Source: a marine actinobacterium MedAcidi-G2B (GTDB lineage: Bacteria > Actinomycetota > Acidimicrobiia > Acidimicrobiales > MedAcidi-G1). Taken from it: 54,080 nucleotides of DNA. The notes beneath the pieces were generated by a model, which saw only the letters and a program-made list of their open reading frames with translations, did not search any database and was not told the origin of the DNA. How positions within the stretch are numbered: the stretch's first letter is position 1; every line of letters begins with the position of its first letter. Where the stretch lies: assembly GCA_000817115.1 (NCBI GenBank), contig JUEO01000007.1:1-54080 (forward strand). The letters run 5' to 3'. The position numbers and the translations under genes were made by a program. Shown here in pieces: positions 7,482-18,305 of this stretch.

Positions 7482-8276
7482 TCACAAACCTAGAACGAAA
7501 CTTAAGACCCTATGAGGTGTGTGAAGATCTCCGGTCCCAAATTCTTCAATGAGCGTTTTATCCAATTCTTCATCAAACACCTGTGCTTTATCTGAATCAA
7601 GTGCAACGATTCCTGCGCTTGCTTGAATTCTTTTACGCCACGAAAGCCTTGAGTACATTGTCTCATCAATAAAATCGAACTCTCCGGAGATACTCAATGC
7701 ATGTTCAGTGAATACGGATTCTAAAAGTTCGTAATAGTCCTCCCTTGTCCGTATTCCCCCTAGCTTCCACTCAGGATTATGCTTTTCAATCAGTGCCTCA
7801 GTGACTCCGGGAACGGAATCTGGAAGAGGTATCCAGTCAAACCAGCACAACGCTAGTTTGCCATCTGGTTTCAATAAACGGGCACACTCTGCAACCGTTG
7901 AAACCTGATCAAACCAATGCCAACATTGACCAGCAGTTATAGCGTTAAATGAAGAATCTGGCAACCCTGTATTCTCTGCCGATGCTTCGATCCATGCGAC
8001 TTCAACTCCTTCCTTGGTAGCTAACTTTGAAGCTTCTTCAAGCATCCGATGGTCGATATCGGCTCCTGTAACTTTGCATCCTCGTTGCGCAAAGCCACGG
8101 GCAAGCGTTCCTGTTCCACACCCCAGATCGAGGAGTGCTTGACCTGGTTTACCTACATCTAGCTTCTGCAACTCATTGAATGTGGAGTCGGGAAAACCTT
8201 TGCGGTGTTCAGCGTATTCCTTAGCAGCAGAGCCAAATTTATTGCCCTCGATGTTTCCTAAAGTGAAGTCAGCCAC
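7482..8276 (-). CDS. Class I SAM-dependent methyltransferase, substrate unknown
   Basis: A 264-residue protein with a GTG start. LLDLGCGTGTLARGFAQRG near residue 50 is the SAM-binding motif I, VTGADIDHRML carries the acidic motif II residue, and the stretch FNAITAGQCWHWFD resembles the WHW-type pattern of the Methyltransf_11/25 subgroup seen in many small-molecule methyltransferases. The acceptor is unknown. A 131-base spacer separates it from the next methyltransferase, so it may have its own terminator, although none is clear. The 257 bases upstream (8277-8533) hold only a short, start-less open stretch. Confidence 0.83.
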   Translation of the reverse strand: MADFTLGNIEGNKFGSAAKEYAEHRKGFPDSTFNELQKLDVGKPGQALLDLGCGTGTLARGFAQRGCKVTGADIDHRMLEEASKLATKEGVEVAWIEASAENTGLPDSSFNAITAGQCWHWFDQVSTVAECARLLKPDGKLALCWFDWIPLPDSVPGVTEALIEKHNPEWKLGGIRTREDYYELLESVFTEHALSISGEFDFIDETMYSRLSWRKRIQASAGIVALDSDKAQVFDEELDKTLIEEFGTGDLHTPHRVLSFVLGL

Positions 8277-8533
8277 GTTATTACTATAGGCAGAAAGAAT
8301 ATTGAGGCAGCAATAAAATCAGCCGAGGAGTGCCTGGTGAATGTATTTTCTTGAGATGGATTGACGAGAGCATTGCCTAGCGGGAGACTTCTTAAGAAGG
8401 TTGGTTTAAAGCTAGAAAATGGAAAAGCCACTTTCGATGAAGATTTGCATCTTCTCCGAAAGAAGTGAATTACGTCGTCATGTTTCTAGGCAAAATGCGT
8501 GTCTTAAAGTAGTTCCATCCTTACCATGCATAC

Positions 8534-9382
8534 ATGGCTGCTTTTCTTGCAATAATTAGCGCTGCCCTATTTGGAGCAGGAGATTTTTTTGGCGGCCTAG
8601 CTTCACGTCGAACTGGAATTTTTTCCGTTATCGCCATTGCTCACTTAATAGGTTTATTTGTCATCCTGCTGGTCGCTCCATTTATGGCAGACCAATTTCT
8701 ACTGGATGACTTCTTCCGAGGAGCTCTTGCAGGAATCTTAGGCCTTATTGGAATAGCCCTGATCTTTCACGCCTTACAACGTGGGCCTATGACCATCGTT
8801 GCTCCTATTACCTCTATAGCTTCTGCTGTAATACCAGTCATATGGGGAACCACCCACGGAGAAGACCTCTCCGCTATACACATTGTGGGTATCTCAATCG
8901 GAATGACAAGTATTTATTTGATTTCACAAGCGCGTAACCAAAATACAAAAGAAGAAACAACTACAGCTCTTCCCCCATGGCTGATAACAGAATCTTTACT
9001 TTCCGGTCTCTGTTTCGCTGGGTTTTATATTGTGATCGACGGAACTTCGAGTTCCTCTGAACCGTGGCCGCTCGTAGCTGCCCGCTTAACGAGTGTTTGC
9101 TGCCTCCTACTAATAGGAATTTTTAGTGGCAAAACACTGCGTGTTGACCCTTCTGTTCTTCCGTTGATTTTTTGGTCAGGCGCCTTAGACACAGTTGCGA
9201 ATCTGACATTTCTTATGGCAACGAACCGAGGGATGTTAAGTATCGTTTCGGTTCTAACTTCTCTCTATCCCGCAACCACAATTGTTTTAGCAAAATGGGT
9301 ACTTAAAGAGCATTTAACGCGAATACAAATTCTTGGACTGCTTGGAGCATTAACCGCCACTGCACTTATTGCTAGCGGTTAA
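8534..9382 (+). CDS. EamA/DMT-family membrane transporter
   Basis: A 282-residue integral membrane protein with about ten hydrophobic helices arranged as two five-helix EamA repeats. It begins AAFLAIISAALFGAGDFFGG, and the second repeat starts near residue 145 (ITESLLSGLCFAGFYIVID). The C-terminus LGLLGALTATALIASG is typical of drug/metabolite exporters of this superfamily. The substrate cannot be inferred. It is the only plus-strand gene in a long minus-strand run, and its last 11 bases overlap the 3' end of uvrC convergently. Confidence 0.87.
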   Translation: MAAFLAIISAALFGAGDFFGGLASRRTGIFSVIAIAHLIGLFVILLVAPFMADQFLLDDFFRGALAGILGLIGIALIFHALQRGPMTIVAPITSIASAVIPVIWGTTHGEDLSAIHIVGISIGMTSIYLISQARNQNTKEETTTALPPWLITESLLSGLCFAGFYIVIDGTSSSSEPWPLVAARLTSVCCLLLIGIFSGKTLRVDPSVLPLIFWSGALDTVANLTFLMATNRGMLSIVSVLTSLYPATTIVLAKWVLKEHLTRIQILGLLGALTATALIASG

Positions 9383-11240
9383 CTTGAGTATGGATTTTCT
9401 CATACAGAGAGTTAGCAACTGCGTTTGGAAGCCACGAAATACTCCTCAAATCTTCTTTAGAGGCTATTTGTATTGCCTTGACGCTACCTAACTCTTTAAT
9501 AAGGCGCTTTCTTCTTTCTGCACCAAACCCTGGAATGCCATCAAGCACGGAGCCAGTCATTCGCTTTGATCTCAGTTTACGATGATATTCAATAGCAAAT
9601 CTATGCGATTCATCTCTTATTCTTTGCAGTAGATACAACGATTCTGAAGTGCGTGGAAGTAAAACAGACTGATCGTGATCTGGGAGGAACACTTCTTCTA
9701 GTCGTTTCGCTAGTGCTGCTACCGGAATTCTTTCTTTTAGTCCCAGTTCTTCTACAACACGGACTGCCACCCCTAATTGTCCTCGTCCTCCATCCACAAG
9801 GAGCAATTGCGGCGGATAAGCAAATTTTGAAGACCTTTCTTCAACTGGTGTGTCTTCTTCTTTCAAGAATGACTTAAGGCGCCTTGTCAATACTTCTTCC
9901 ATTGCCGCGTAATCATCATTTCCATGCACGTCTTTGATTTTGAAACGTCGGTACGCACTTGGGTTTGGAATCCCATCTTCAAGCACCACCATAGATCCGA
10001 CATAATCTGTTCCTTGTAGATGACTCATGTCAAAACATTCAATTCGGAGTGGAGCATTAGGCAGATCAAGCGCTAATTGCAACTCATTCAAAGCTTTTGA
10101 GCGGCTGTTATGGTCACTAGCTCGTTTCATCCGATGCCTAAGGAACTCTTCCTCAGCGTTTAAAGAAACAGTCCGTAATAATTCTTTTTTTCCACCGCGC
10201 TCGGGAACTCTGAACTGAACTTTTCCATTCTTTTCAGAACTCAACCATCTGCATAGGAGTTCAGCTTCTGCTGGCAACTCTTCAACAAGTATGTTTCGTG
10301 GTATTCCGTAAGTCAGTTCATTTCGATAATGCGATGAAATAATCTCGTTAAGTAACTCTGCGGAGCTCATTTCTTCTACTCTGTCCATGATCGATCCTTT
10401 GCGCCCAACTACCTTCCCGTGTCTGACATAAAAAACTTGCACTGCTACCTGCAACTCGTCTCCGCTGAAAACAACTACATCAAACTGTTCTTCTTCGTTT
10501 CCGACTATTTGCTGTTTAGCAGCTACTTGACGAACGCTTTTTAACTGATCTCGAAATCGTGCTGCCACCTCATATTCAAGGTTGCTTGAAGCTTCAGACA
10601 TTTGCGTGCCTAGCCGACTCTGTATTTCTTTTGTATCTCCCCCTACGACTCTCATTAAGTCGTTCACGATTGTCATGTATTCATCTTTTGTTACTTCATT
10701 GACGCATGGTCCACAGCATTTTTCTATATGAAACAACAAGCATGGTTTTCCATTTCGTTGATGTTCTCGAAGTTTTGAGTCGCTGCAGGTCCGAACAGGA
10801 AAGGAACGTATAAGTAAATCAAGCGTGTCTCTGATAGCCCCGGCTTGAGCATAAGGCCCAAAATATCGGGAACCTTTTCTTTTGCGTTCTCGAACCACAG
10901 CTGCGCGAGGCCATTCTTTATCGAGAGATATCGATAAGTACGGGTAACTTTTATCATCTTTAAGGTCAATATTGAATCTTGGCCTGTGTTGTTTAATTAA
11001 GTTGAACTCAAGGAGAAGCGACTCCAGCTCATTGCTGACTTGTATCCATTCCACGTGCGTTGCTTCATTGAGCATCTGAATGGTTCGCGGAGCAATATGG
11101 CTCTTTTTGCCAAAATAACTATTAACTCTGTGTCGAAGGTTTTTAGCCTTTCCAACATACAAAACTTGACTATTTTCATCTAAGAATTGATAAGAGCCGG
11201 GAGCTTCTGGAATTGAACCTGGATCTGGGCGCTCAACCAT
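9372..11240 (-). CDS. uvrC: Excinuclease ABC subunit C
   Basis: A 622-residue nuclease that makes both incisions in nucleotide excision repair. Domains in order: N-terminal GIY-YIG nuclease (APGSYQFLD, then VLYVGKAKNLRHRVNSYF, residues about 13-43), a cysteine cluster near 155-180 (CSDSKL, CLLFHIEKCCGPC), a UVR motif that contacts UvrB near 205-240, the RNase H-like second nuclease (IECFDMSHLQGTDYVGSMVV and LLLVDGGRGQL), and C-terminal helix-hairpin-helix DNA binding (GIPGFGAERRKRLIKELGSV). Full length. It starts 2 bases after the uvrA stop, so the three uvr genes are one unit here. Confidence 0.97.
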   Translation of the reverse strand: MVERPDPGSIPEAPGSYQFLDENSQVLYVGKAKNLRHRVNSYFGKKSHIAPRTIQMLNEATHVEWIQVSNELESLLLEFNLIKQHRPRFNIDLKDDKSYPYLSISLDKEWPRAAVVRERKRKGSRYFGPYAQAGAIRDTLDLLIRSFPVRTCSDSKLREHQRNGKPCLLFHIEKCCGPCVNEVTKDEYMTIVNDLMRVVGGDTKEIQSRLGTQMSEASSNLEYEVAARFRDQLKSVRQVAAKQQIVGNEEEQFDVVVFSGDELQVAVQVFYVRHGKVVGRKGSIMDRVEEMSSAELLNEIISSHYRNELTYGIPRNILVEELPAEAELLCRWLSSEKNGKVQFRVPERGGKKELLRTVSLNAEEEFLRHRMKRASDHNSRSKALNELQLALDLPNAPLRIECFDMSHLQGTDYVGSMVVLEDGIPNPSAYRRFKIKDVHGNDDYAAMEEVLTRRLKSFLKEEDTPVEERSSKFAYPPQLLLVDGGRGQLGVAVRVVEELGLKERIPVAALAKRLEEVFLPDHDQSVLLPRTSESLYLLQRIRDESHRFAIEYHRKLRSKRMTGSVLDGIPGFGAERRKRLIKELGSVKAIQIASKEDLRSISWLPNAVANSLYEKIHTQVNR

Positions 11241-11242
11241 TA

Positions 11243-14092
11243 TCAGGACAGCATTTCCTGTAGGAACTTTCCGGTATAACTCTTCGAAACCTTTGCAAGA
11301 TCTTCAGGAGTTCCTATCCCAACAATCTCTCCACCACCCACTCCCCCTTCAGGGCCTAAATCAATTACCCAGTCAGCCGTTTTAACCACATCTAAGTTGT
11401 GTTCAATAACTATGACTGTGTTTCCTTGGTCCACTAGCCGACTCAAGACACCAAGTAGCTTTCGTACATCCTCAAAGTGAAGACCTGTCGTTGGCTCGTC
11501 CAAGATGTACACCGTGTGACCTGTAGATCTCTTAGCAAGTTCGCTTGCTAACTTTACTCTCTGAGCTTCTCCCCCTGAGAGAGTTGGTGCGGGTTGCCCC
11601 AGTCTTATATATCCAAGACCTACATCCACCAAAGTCTGCATATGGCGAACGATTGTTGGTTGTTTATTAAAGAAAGTCAGTGCTTCTTCACAAGAAAGGT
11701 TCAACACATCTGCAATGTTTAAACCCTTAAATTCAATATCAAGAGTGTCACGGTTATAGCGCTTACCTTTACAAATCTCGCATGGCACATAAACATCTGG
11801 CAAGAAATGCATTTCAATTTTTAGTGTTCCATCACCAGAACATGCCTCGCATCTTCCACCTTTTACATTGAAACTAAATCGTCCAGGCTGGTAACCGCGA
11901 ACTCTTGACTCTTCAGTTTGTGCAAAAAGTTTACGAATATGATCAAATACGCTGGTATAAGTTGCTGCATTTGATCTTGGAGTTCGACCAATTGGCGCCT
12001 GATCAATATTGATTACCTTGTCTACCTCTTCAACCCCCTCAAGAGCCGTATGGAGACCTGGCGGAACTTTCGATTTATACACTTTTTGCATCAGAGATTT
12101 GTGCAAAATTTCGTTAACTAAAGTGGACTTACCCGATCCAGATACTCCTGTCACGGCGATGAAGCAACCCAGTGGAAAATCTACTTGAATCTCTTTTAGA
12201 TTGTTTTCTCGAGCTCCACGTATTGTTACAACTGAGCCATTCGGTTCACGTCGCGTACCCGGAATTGCAATCTCTTTTCTTCCCGAAAGGTATTGGCCAG
12301 TAAGGGACTTCCTTGATTTCAGAAGACCGTCAACTTTTCCTTCGTAAACAACTGCGCCTCCATGCTCTCCTGCCCCGGGCCCTATATCAACTACATGATC
12401 AGCAGCTCGTATAGTTTCTTCATCATGCTCTACTACAACTACGGTGTTTCCAAGATCTCGTAGCCGTAAGAGTGTTTCTATCAGTCGCTGGTTGTCTCTT
12501 TGATGTAGCCCTATTGAGGGTTCATCTAGTACATAGAGAACGCCGACTAGCCCGCTGCCTATTTGAGAGGCCAACCGAATACGTTGTGCCTCTCCTCCAG
12601 CAAGAGTGGCCGCGGACCTTGATAAAGACAGATAATCAAGACCTACATCCATTAGGAATCCAATTCGACTGTTAACTTCTTTGAGTATCGGTTCCGCCAC
12701 TATCAAATCTCGATCAGAGAGCTCTAACTCTGTCAATATCTTGTTTGCTTCGCCAATGGGCAAAGAACAAATATCATGAATATTTTTTCCACTTACTTGA
12801 ACCGCCAGTGATAGTGGGTTTAAGCGTGCCCCGAAACACTCTGGACAATGAACTTGACGCATGTACCCTTCGATTTGATCTCGTTGGCTATCAGTTTCAG
12901 CGTCACGATGTCGACGCCGAAGATAAGGCATCGCTCCTTCAAAGCGAGCTGAATAGACGCGATTTCGTCCAAATCGATTCTTATAACGAACTTCTACTCT
13001 GTCTTTTACTCCACCATCTAACAGCAGCTTTTGTGTTTTGGCAGGCAAACTCTTCCATGGCTTATCAAAATCAATCCCTTGATTTTCTGCGACTGCTTCA
13101 ATCAGTCTTGAGAAATAACGATTACGCCCACTTGACCAAGGAGCGATTGCTCCTTCTGCAAGACTTAGATCAGGATTTGGAACCACTAAATCCTTATCGA
13201 CTTCAAATACAGAACCTAGGCCATCACAATGATCACAAGCTCCGTATGGACTATTGAAAGAAAAATTTCTCGGTGCCAACTCTTCGAAAGATTTTCCGTC
13301 ACTAGGACGTGACAGATGCTGACTGAACACGATTCTTTTCTGAAAATCTTCTGAACTGTCTTCCTTCTCTCCAGCTGACACTATTTCTATTTCTGCAACA
13401 CCGTCCGATAAAGACAACGCAGTTTCCATGGATTCAGTCAGCCTCTGTTCTATACCTTTTCTTATTTTGAGGCGATCTACCACCACTTCAATAGTGTGCA
13501 TTTCATAGCGCGCTAAATCAATTTCGTCTCCAAAGGTGTACTCGTTTCCGTCGACTATCGCACGGCTAAAACCTTGTTGCGCTAACTCCGAAAGAAGAGT
13601 GTCATATGTTCCCTTGCGCCCCCGAACCACTGGAGCAAGCACTTGGAATCTGGTTCCATCCTCCATAGATAGAATCCGATCAACTATTTGTTGAGGGGTT
13701 TGTCTTACTAATTGCTCCCCAGTTTCTGGATCAAACGGGACTCCGATTCGTGCGAACAACAATCTCAAGTAGTCATAAACTTCCGTTATTGTCCCTACTG
13801 TTGAACGTGGGTTACGCGAGGCGCTTTTTTGGTCTATTGAAATAGCAGGAGAAAGGCCTTCTATGAAATCAACGTCTGGTTTGTCCATCTGTCCAAGAAA
13901 CTGCCGCGCATAAGCCGATAAGGACTCCACATACCGTCTTTGCCCTTCAGCATAAATAGTGTCAAAAGCTAAAGATGACTTACCGGAACCAGAAATGCCA
14001 GTAAAGACAACCAGTTTCTCTCTCGGCACATCGAGATCTACATTTTGGAGGTTGTGTTCTCGGGCGCCTCTTACTATTAAGCGTTCTGACAT
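11243..14092 (-). CDS. uvrA: Excinuclease ABC subunit A
   Basis: A 949-residue damage-recognition ATPase. Two ABC cassettes are visible: Walker [15 protein letters not shown] near residue 32 and [15 protein letters not shown] near 640; signatures [14 protein letters not shown] near 490 and [14 protein letters not shown] near 830; Walker [12 protein letters not shown] and [11 protein letters not shown]. Zinc-finger cysteines occur at [21 protein letters not shown] and CEICKGKR. This is the canonical UvrA layout and length. It lies between uvrB (35 bases upstream) and uvrC (2 bases downstream). No sign of the shorter UvrA2 form. Confidence 0.98.
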   Translation of the reverse strand: MSERLIVRGAREHNLQNVDLDVPREKLVVFTGISGSGKSSLAFDTIYAEGQRRYVESLSAYARQFLGQMDKPDVDFIEGLSPAISIDQKSASRNPRSTVGTITEVYDYLRLLFARIGVPFDPETGEQLVRQTPQQIVDRILSMEDGTRFQVLAPVVRGRKGTYDTLLSELAQQGFSRAIVDGNEYTFGDEIDLARYEMHTIEVVVDRLKIRKGIEQRLTESMETALSLSDGVAEIEIVSAGEKEDSSEDFQKRIVFSQHLSRPSDGKSFEELAPRNFSFNSPYGACDHCDGLGSVFEVDKDLVVPNPDLSLAEGAIAPWSSGRNRYFSRLIEAVAENQGIDFDKPWKSLPAKTQKLLLDGGVKDRVEVRYKNRFGRNRVYSARFEGAMPYLRRRHRDAETDSQRDQIEGYMRQVHCPECFGARLNPLSLAVQVSGKNIHDICSLPIGEANKILTELELSDRDLIVAEPILKEVNSRIGFLMDVGLDYLSLSRSAATLAGGEAQRIRLASQIGSGLVGVLYVLDEPSIGLHQRDNQRLIETLLRLRDLGNTVVVVEHDEETIRAADHVVDIGPGAGEHGGAVVYEGKVDGLLKSRKSLTGQYLSGRKEIAIPGTRREPNGSVVTIRGARENNLKEIQVDFPLGCFIAVTGVSGSGKSTLVNEILHKSLMQKVYKSKVPPGLHTALEGVEEVDKVINIDQAPIGRTPRSNAATYTSVFDHIRKLFAQTEESRVRGYQPGRFSFNVKGGRCEACSGDGTLKIEMHFLPDVYVPCEICKGKRYNRDTLDIEFKGLNIADVLNLSCEEALTFFNKQPTIVRHMQTLVDVGLGYIRLGQPAPTLSGGEAQRVKLASELAKRSTGHTVYILDEPTTGLHFEDVRKLLGVLSRLVDQGNTVIVIEHNLDVVKTADWVIDLGPEGGVGGGEIVGIGTPEDLAKVSKSYTGKFLQEMLS

Positions 14093-14127
14093 CTTTAGAA
14101 TTCTAACTCTGACAAAGTAGATTCGTC

Positions 14128-16152
14128 TTAGCGATGCTCGCTTAATTCACGAAGTTCTTTTTTCAATTCACGAATTTCGTCTCGTAAACGAGCAGCATAT
14201 TCAAATCGTAAATCAGCAGCAGCTTCTCCCATTTCTGCCTCAAGCGTATGAACCAAGCGCTGCAGGTCTTCATGCGGCATCTCAGACAACCCCTCTGAAA
14301 GATTTGCATTGCGTCGTTTACTTCCCTTGTTCGGGACAGGACTCTCTGCTGATGGTCGAAGAATCTCTAAAATGTCTGTCACAGCTTTTCTTACTGTCTG
14401 CGGATTTATTCCGTGCTCTTGGTTGTATTCCTGCTGCAATTTTCTTCGACGCATCGTTTCTGAGATTGCTCGCTGCATAGAACCAGTGACTTGATCCGCA
14501 TACATAACTACCTGACCTTCAACGTTTCGTGCTGCGCGTCCAATAGTTTGTATCAAAGAAGTCTCACTACGCAGGAACCCCTCTTTATCTGCATCAAGAA
14601 TTGCAACTAACGAAACTTCAGGCAGATCTAAGCCTTCACGAAGCAAGTTGATGCCTACCAACACATCAAACTCACCTAGTCGTAAATCTCGAAGAATTTC
14701 AATTCGCTCTAACGTGTCAATATCACTATGTAGATAGCGAACACGGACCCCATGCTCAAGCAAGTACTCAGTTAGATCTTCCGCCATCTTCTTCGTCAAC
14801 GTGGTCACTAAGACTCTTTGATCGTTTTCAACTCGTTCAGCGATCAGATTCTGTAGATCATCAATTTGCCCCGAAGTGGGCTTAACAATTATCTCTGGAT
14901 CTATTAATCCAGTAGGTCGGACAATTTGCTCAACAATCCGAGTGCTATTCTCCAATTCCCACGGACCCGGAGTTGCTGAAAGAAAAACTACTTGACTTAC
15001 GCTTTCAACGAATTCTTCAAACTGAAGTGGGCGATTATCTGCTGCTGAAGGAAGGCGAAATCCGTGCTCTATGAGTACTTCTTTTCTTTTCTTATCACCG
15101 AGATACTGCCCATTTAACTGCGGTACTGCAACATGAGACTCATCTAGAACCACCAGAAAATCTTCAGGGAAATAATCAAGTAGTGTGTATGGTTTTTCTC
15201 CTGAACGACGCCCATCTATATGGGCGCTGTAGTTTTCAACACCTTTGCAAAATCCAATTTCAGTGATCATTTCAAGATCATGCTCGGTTCGCATACGAAG
15301 CCTCTGAGCTTCTAGGAGCATTTCTTCCGACTTAAAAAATGCGAGTCTCTCTTGAAGTTCTTTTTCTATACCTGCTGTGGCTCTAGCTAAAACTAAACTG
15401 TCAGCAGCGTAATGAGTCGCTGGAAATACCACAAGTTCAGAATGTTCTTGTATTCGTTCTCCCGTCACCGGGTCAACTTCCGTTATTGATTCGATCTCGT
15501 CACCAAAGAGGGATATACGAAAAATGCTTTCTTCATAAGAAGGATGGATCTCTAATGTGTCTCCTCGCACTCGAAATTTTCCACGATCTAACGCAATATC
15601 ATTTCGTTCATACCGCATTTCTATCAGCATGCGTAAAGTAGCTCTCTGTTCTACCTCTTCACCAGTGCGGAGAACTAGTAAATTCCCTTCGTACATTTCT
15701 GGATTACCTAGACCATAAATACAAGAAACTGAGGCCACTACGATTGTGTCACGTCGAGTTAAAAGAGCTGCAGTAGCAGAATGCCTTAGGCGGTCTATTT
15801 CATCATTAACAGAAGAATCTTTTTCTATGAAAGTATCCGAGGAGGGAACATAGGCTTCTGGCTGATAGTAGTCGTAGTAAGAAACAAAATATTCAACACG
15901 ATTCTCTGGAAAGAACTCGCGCAATTCGTTTGCTAGTTGTGCAGCCAAAGATTTATTTGGCGCTATCACTAAAGTTGGTTTTTGTACTTCTTCAATCGTC
16001 CACGCGATCGTTGCGCTCTTACCACTGCCTGTTATCCCAAGTAAGGTCTGGAAACGCTCTCCACCGTTGATCCCATCTGCCAGTTCACTGATTGCTTGTG
16101 GTTGATCCCCGGAAGGAGAAAACGGGGCGTGCACACGAAACGGAGAGCTCAT
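14128..16152 (-). CDS. uvrB: Excinuclease ABC subunit B
   Basis: A 674-residue helicase-like subunit that verifies damage and loads UvrC. Walker [16 protein letters not shown] near residue 39; the beta-hairpin that clamps [22 protein letters not shown], near 90; helicase motif II VVLDESH near 338; motif [11 protein letters not shown] near 540; and a C-terminal UVR domain ([20 protein letters not shown]) that binds UvrC. All key residues are present. The ATG overlaps the coaE stop by four bases (ATGA), so translation of the two is coupled. Confidence 0.98.
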   Translation of the reverse strand: MSSPFRVHAPFSPSGDQPQAISELADGINGGERFQTLLGITGSGKSATIAWTIEEVQKPTLVIAPNKSLAAQLANELREFFPENRVEYFVSYYDYYQPEAYVPSSDTFIEKDSSVNDEIDRLRHSATAALLTRRDTIVVASVSCIYGLGNPEMYEGNLLVLRTGEEVEQRATLRMLIEMRYERNDIALDRGKFRVRGDTLEIHPSYEESIFRISLFGDEIESITEVDPVTGERIQEHSELVVFPATHYAADSLVLARATAGIEKELQERLAFFKSEEMLLEAQRLRMRTEHDLEMITEIGFCKGVENYSAHIDGRRSGEKPYTLLDYFPEDFLVVLDESHVAVPQLNGQYLGDKKRKEVLIEHGFRLPSAADNRPLQFEEFVESVSQVVFLSATPGPWELENSTRIVEQIVRPTGLIDPEIIVKPTSGQIDDLQNLIAERVENDQRVLVTTLTKKMAEDLTEYLLEHGVRVRYLHSDIDTLERIEILRDLRLGEFDVLVGINLLREGLDLPEVSLVAILDADKEGFLRSETSLIQTIGRAARNVEGQVVMYADQVTGSMQRAISETMRRRKLQQEYNQEHGINPQTVRKAVTDILEILRPSAESPVPNKGSKRRNANLSEGLSEMPHEDLQRLVHTLEAEMGEAAADLRFEYAARLRDEIRELKKELRELSEHR

Positions 16153-16772
16153 GCAGAAAAACTCTCAATCCAATTCCATGCCCGATCTATTTCTTCATTT
16201 AGTGAGTTGAGATCACCATTGTTATCAACCACGAAGTCTGCTTTTTTGATGCGATCTTCTCTCTTTACTTGATTAGAGATTCTATTTTTTGCATCTTCTT
16301 CAGAGAACCCGCGATATGCGACAAGACGGCGTATTGCCTCCTCCGGAAAGAGGTCTACAACAATGATTCCATTTAGATCCTCATAGCCAGACTCAATAAG
16401 GAGTGGAATGTCTAAAATAATCGGAGCTCCCCCACCAGCGTAAGTGTCGCGTAGACGTGCTATTTCTTTACGTACTAAGGGATGAACAATTTCGTTAAGT
16501 GCCAGAAGTTCTTCTGAATCTTTAAAAACGATGTCGGCGACCGCCTGCCGATTTAACTCGCCTTCATCAGAGAGGATTTTTTCTCCCCACCGTTCAACCA
16601 TCTTTTCGAAAACGGGTTTACCAGGTTGTTGGAGTTCTCGGACTATTGCGTCCGCGTCAATTAAGACAGCGCCACGGTCCACTAAACCAGTAGAAACGGT
16701 TGATTTCCCTGAACCTATTCCACCGGTCAGGCCTATCTCAAGAGTTTCTTGAAATAGCTCCTTAGCCACCAT
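16149..16772 (-). CDS. coaE: Dephospho-CoA kinase
   Basis: A 207-residue P-loop kinase that phosphorylates the ribose 3'-OH of dephospho-CoA, the last step of coenzyme A synthesis. It shows [17 protein letters not shown] near residue 14, the substrate motif [11 protein letters not shown] near 37, [10 protein letters not shown] near 120 and a lid with [21 protein letters not shown] (two short parts of the family pattern). Only the kinase domain is present, without the C-terminal GrpB-like extension found in some mycobacterial CoaE. It sits 5 bases after rpsA and overlaps uvrB, an order conserved across Actinobacteria. Confidence 0.95.
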   Translation of the reverse strand: MVAKELFQETLEIGLTGGIGSGKSTVSTGLVDRGAVLIDADAIVRELQQPGKPVFEKMVERWGEKILSDEGELNRQAVADIVFKDSEELLALNEIVHPLVRKEIARLRDTYAGGGAPIILDIPLLIESGYEDLNGIIVVDLFPEEAIRRLVAYRGFSEEDAKNRISNQVKREDRIKKADFVVDNNGDLNSLNEEIDRAWNWIESFSA

Positions 16773-16777
16773 GGTGA

Positions 16778-18229
16778 TCAGGCTCCTTCCGGCTCCTCTT
16801 CAGACTCTTCTTCGTCTGCAGATTCTTCCGTGTCTGTTACTTCTTCAGTATCAGTTGCTTCTTCAGTTTCTTCAGCGACAGGCTCTACTTCGTCTACAGA
16901 TGCTTCCATATCAGATGCTTCTTCAGCGGCAGGCTCTACTTCGCCTGTAGATCCTTCCGCGTAATACGCTTCCCAAGCCTCTTGTCCTTCAGATTCAGAA
17001 ACTATAAAGTTTCCTTCTTCATCGTATGCATGTTCGCCGAAGTGTTCTTGGTACTCGGCAGCGACTGCGCCACCTTCAGCGGCTTGTTTAATGGAAAGGC
17101 TTATCCGTCGACGCTCGAGATCAAGATCAATAATTTTCACCCAAAGTTCTTCACCCGGGGTTACTACTTGTTCTGGAAGCTCTACGTGATGTGCAGACAT
17201 CTCTGAAATGTGAACTAGTCCCTCTATTCCATCTCCCACTTGAACAAAGGAGCCAAAGGGAACTAATTTTGTAACTCGTCCATAAACTAGTTCTCCAGTT
17301 TTATGTGCATCTGCAAACTCTTGCCATGGATCAGATTGTGTTGCTTTGAGAGAAAGACTGATTCGCTCTCTACTCATATCAATATCAAGCACCTGCACTT
17401 CTACTTCGTCTCCAACTGTGACTACTGAGCCAGGATGGTCAACGTGTTTCCAAGAAAGTTCTGAAACATGTATCAAGCCGTCCATTCCGCCGAGATCAAC
17501 AAAGGCTCCGAAATTAACGACGCTTGAAACGACGCCTTTTTTCACTTCGCCTGGTTTTAGGTCATGAAGGAATTCTTCTCGTTGCTCTTTGTGGCTTTCT
17601 TCTAGCCATGCCCGACGCGATAGCACCACATTGTTGCGATGTTTATCTAACTCAATGATCTTCGCTTGAACAGTTTGGCCGATGTATGGCTGAAGGTCTC
17701 TAACGCGACGAAGTTCAACAAGAGAGGCTGGCAAGAAACCGCGTAAACCTATATCTACGATTAGTCCACCTTTTACAACTTCTATAACTGAGCCTGTAAC
17801 ACTTTCATCAGCTTCTTTTACTTTTTCTATGTTGCCCCAAGCTCGTTCATACTGAGCTCGTTTTTTGGAAAGAATAAGCCGTCCCTCTTTGTCTTCAAGG
17901 GTTACGACTACTGCTTCAATTTTTTCCCCCATAGCTACTATGTCTGCGGGGTTTACTCCATTGCGGATAGACAACTCACGTGCCGGTATGACGCCTTCTG
18001 ATTTATATCCGATGTCCAAAAGGGCTTCGTCTTTGTCTACTCGTACAACTGTCCCTTCTACTAACTGACCAGCTTCAACATCAACCATTGTTGCTGAGTA
18101 GGCCTCATCAAGTGAAAGGCCTCCAAGATCATTTTCAATTATTTGTCTGGGTATGTAATCTCCGCTTGTATCAAAGTCTCCCATTGGAGGGGATTTAAGG
18201 GCGGCATCGGTAGTAGTTTCGTCGGACAC
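16778..18229 (-). CDS. rpsA: 30S ribosomal protein S1 (four S1 domains)
   Basis: Four S1 RNA-binding domains follow each other: starting at GQLVEGTVVRVDKDEALLDIG, then SVTGSVIEVVKGGLIVDIG, then VKKGVVSSVVNFGAFVDLGG, then LVYGRVTKLVPFGSFVQVGD. S1 helps mRNA unwind and dock on the 30S subunit. Four domains is the actinobacterial layout (E. coli has six). The tail of about 60 residues is almost entirely Glu/Asp/Ala/Ser/Thr with repeats such as TDTEE. I prefer the GTG at 18229 (giving VSDETTTDAAL) because family N-termini are short and acidic; the frame stays open to a TTG at 18340 inside the upstream gene. Alternative starts are ATG 18322 and ATG 18184. Confidence 0.9.
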   Translation of the reverse strand: MSDETTTDAALKSPPMGDFDTSGDYIPRQIIENDLGGLSLDEAYSATMVDVEAGQLVEGTVVRVDKDEALLDIGYKSEGVIPARELSIRNGVNPADIVAMGEKIEAVVVTLEDKEGRLILSKKRAQYERAWGNIEKVKEADESVTGSVIEVVKGGLIVDIGLRGFLPASLVELRRVRDLQPYIGQTVQAKIIELDKHRNNVVLSRRAWLEESHKEQREEFLHDLKPGEVKKGVVSSVVNFGAFVDLGGMDGLIHVSELSWKHVDHPGSVVTVGDEVEVQVLDIDMSRERISLSLKATQSDPWQEFADAHKTGELVYGRVTKLVPFGSFVQVGDGIEGLVHISEMSAHHVELPEQVVTPGEELWVKIIDLDLERRRISLSIKQAAEGGAVAAEYQEHFGEHAYDEEGNFIVSESEGQEAWEAYYAEGSTGEVEPAAEEASDMEASVDEVEPVAEETEEATDTEEVTDTEESADEEESEEEPEGA

Positions 18230-18305
18230 GGTCTTCTCGTCGGATAGGTAATAGTCGGATACGGGCCACACCGTATTTGGTGGACCAGATAAGCCTATCG
18301 GCTCC

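Noticed and set aside
8277-8533. An open stretch of about 37 codons on the plus strand (about 8357-8468, containing LPSGRLLKKVGLKLENGK) that could be a gene remnant.
   Set aside because: No ATG or GTG start, no ribosome binding site and no recognisable family; a TTG start is possible but unsupported. It may be the tail of a decayed gene, but the sequence alone does not show that.
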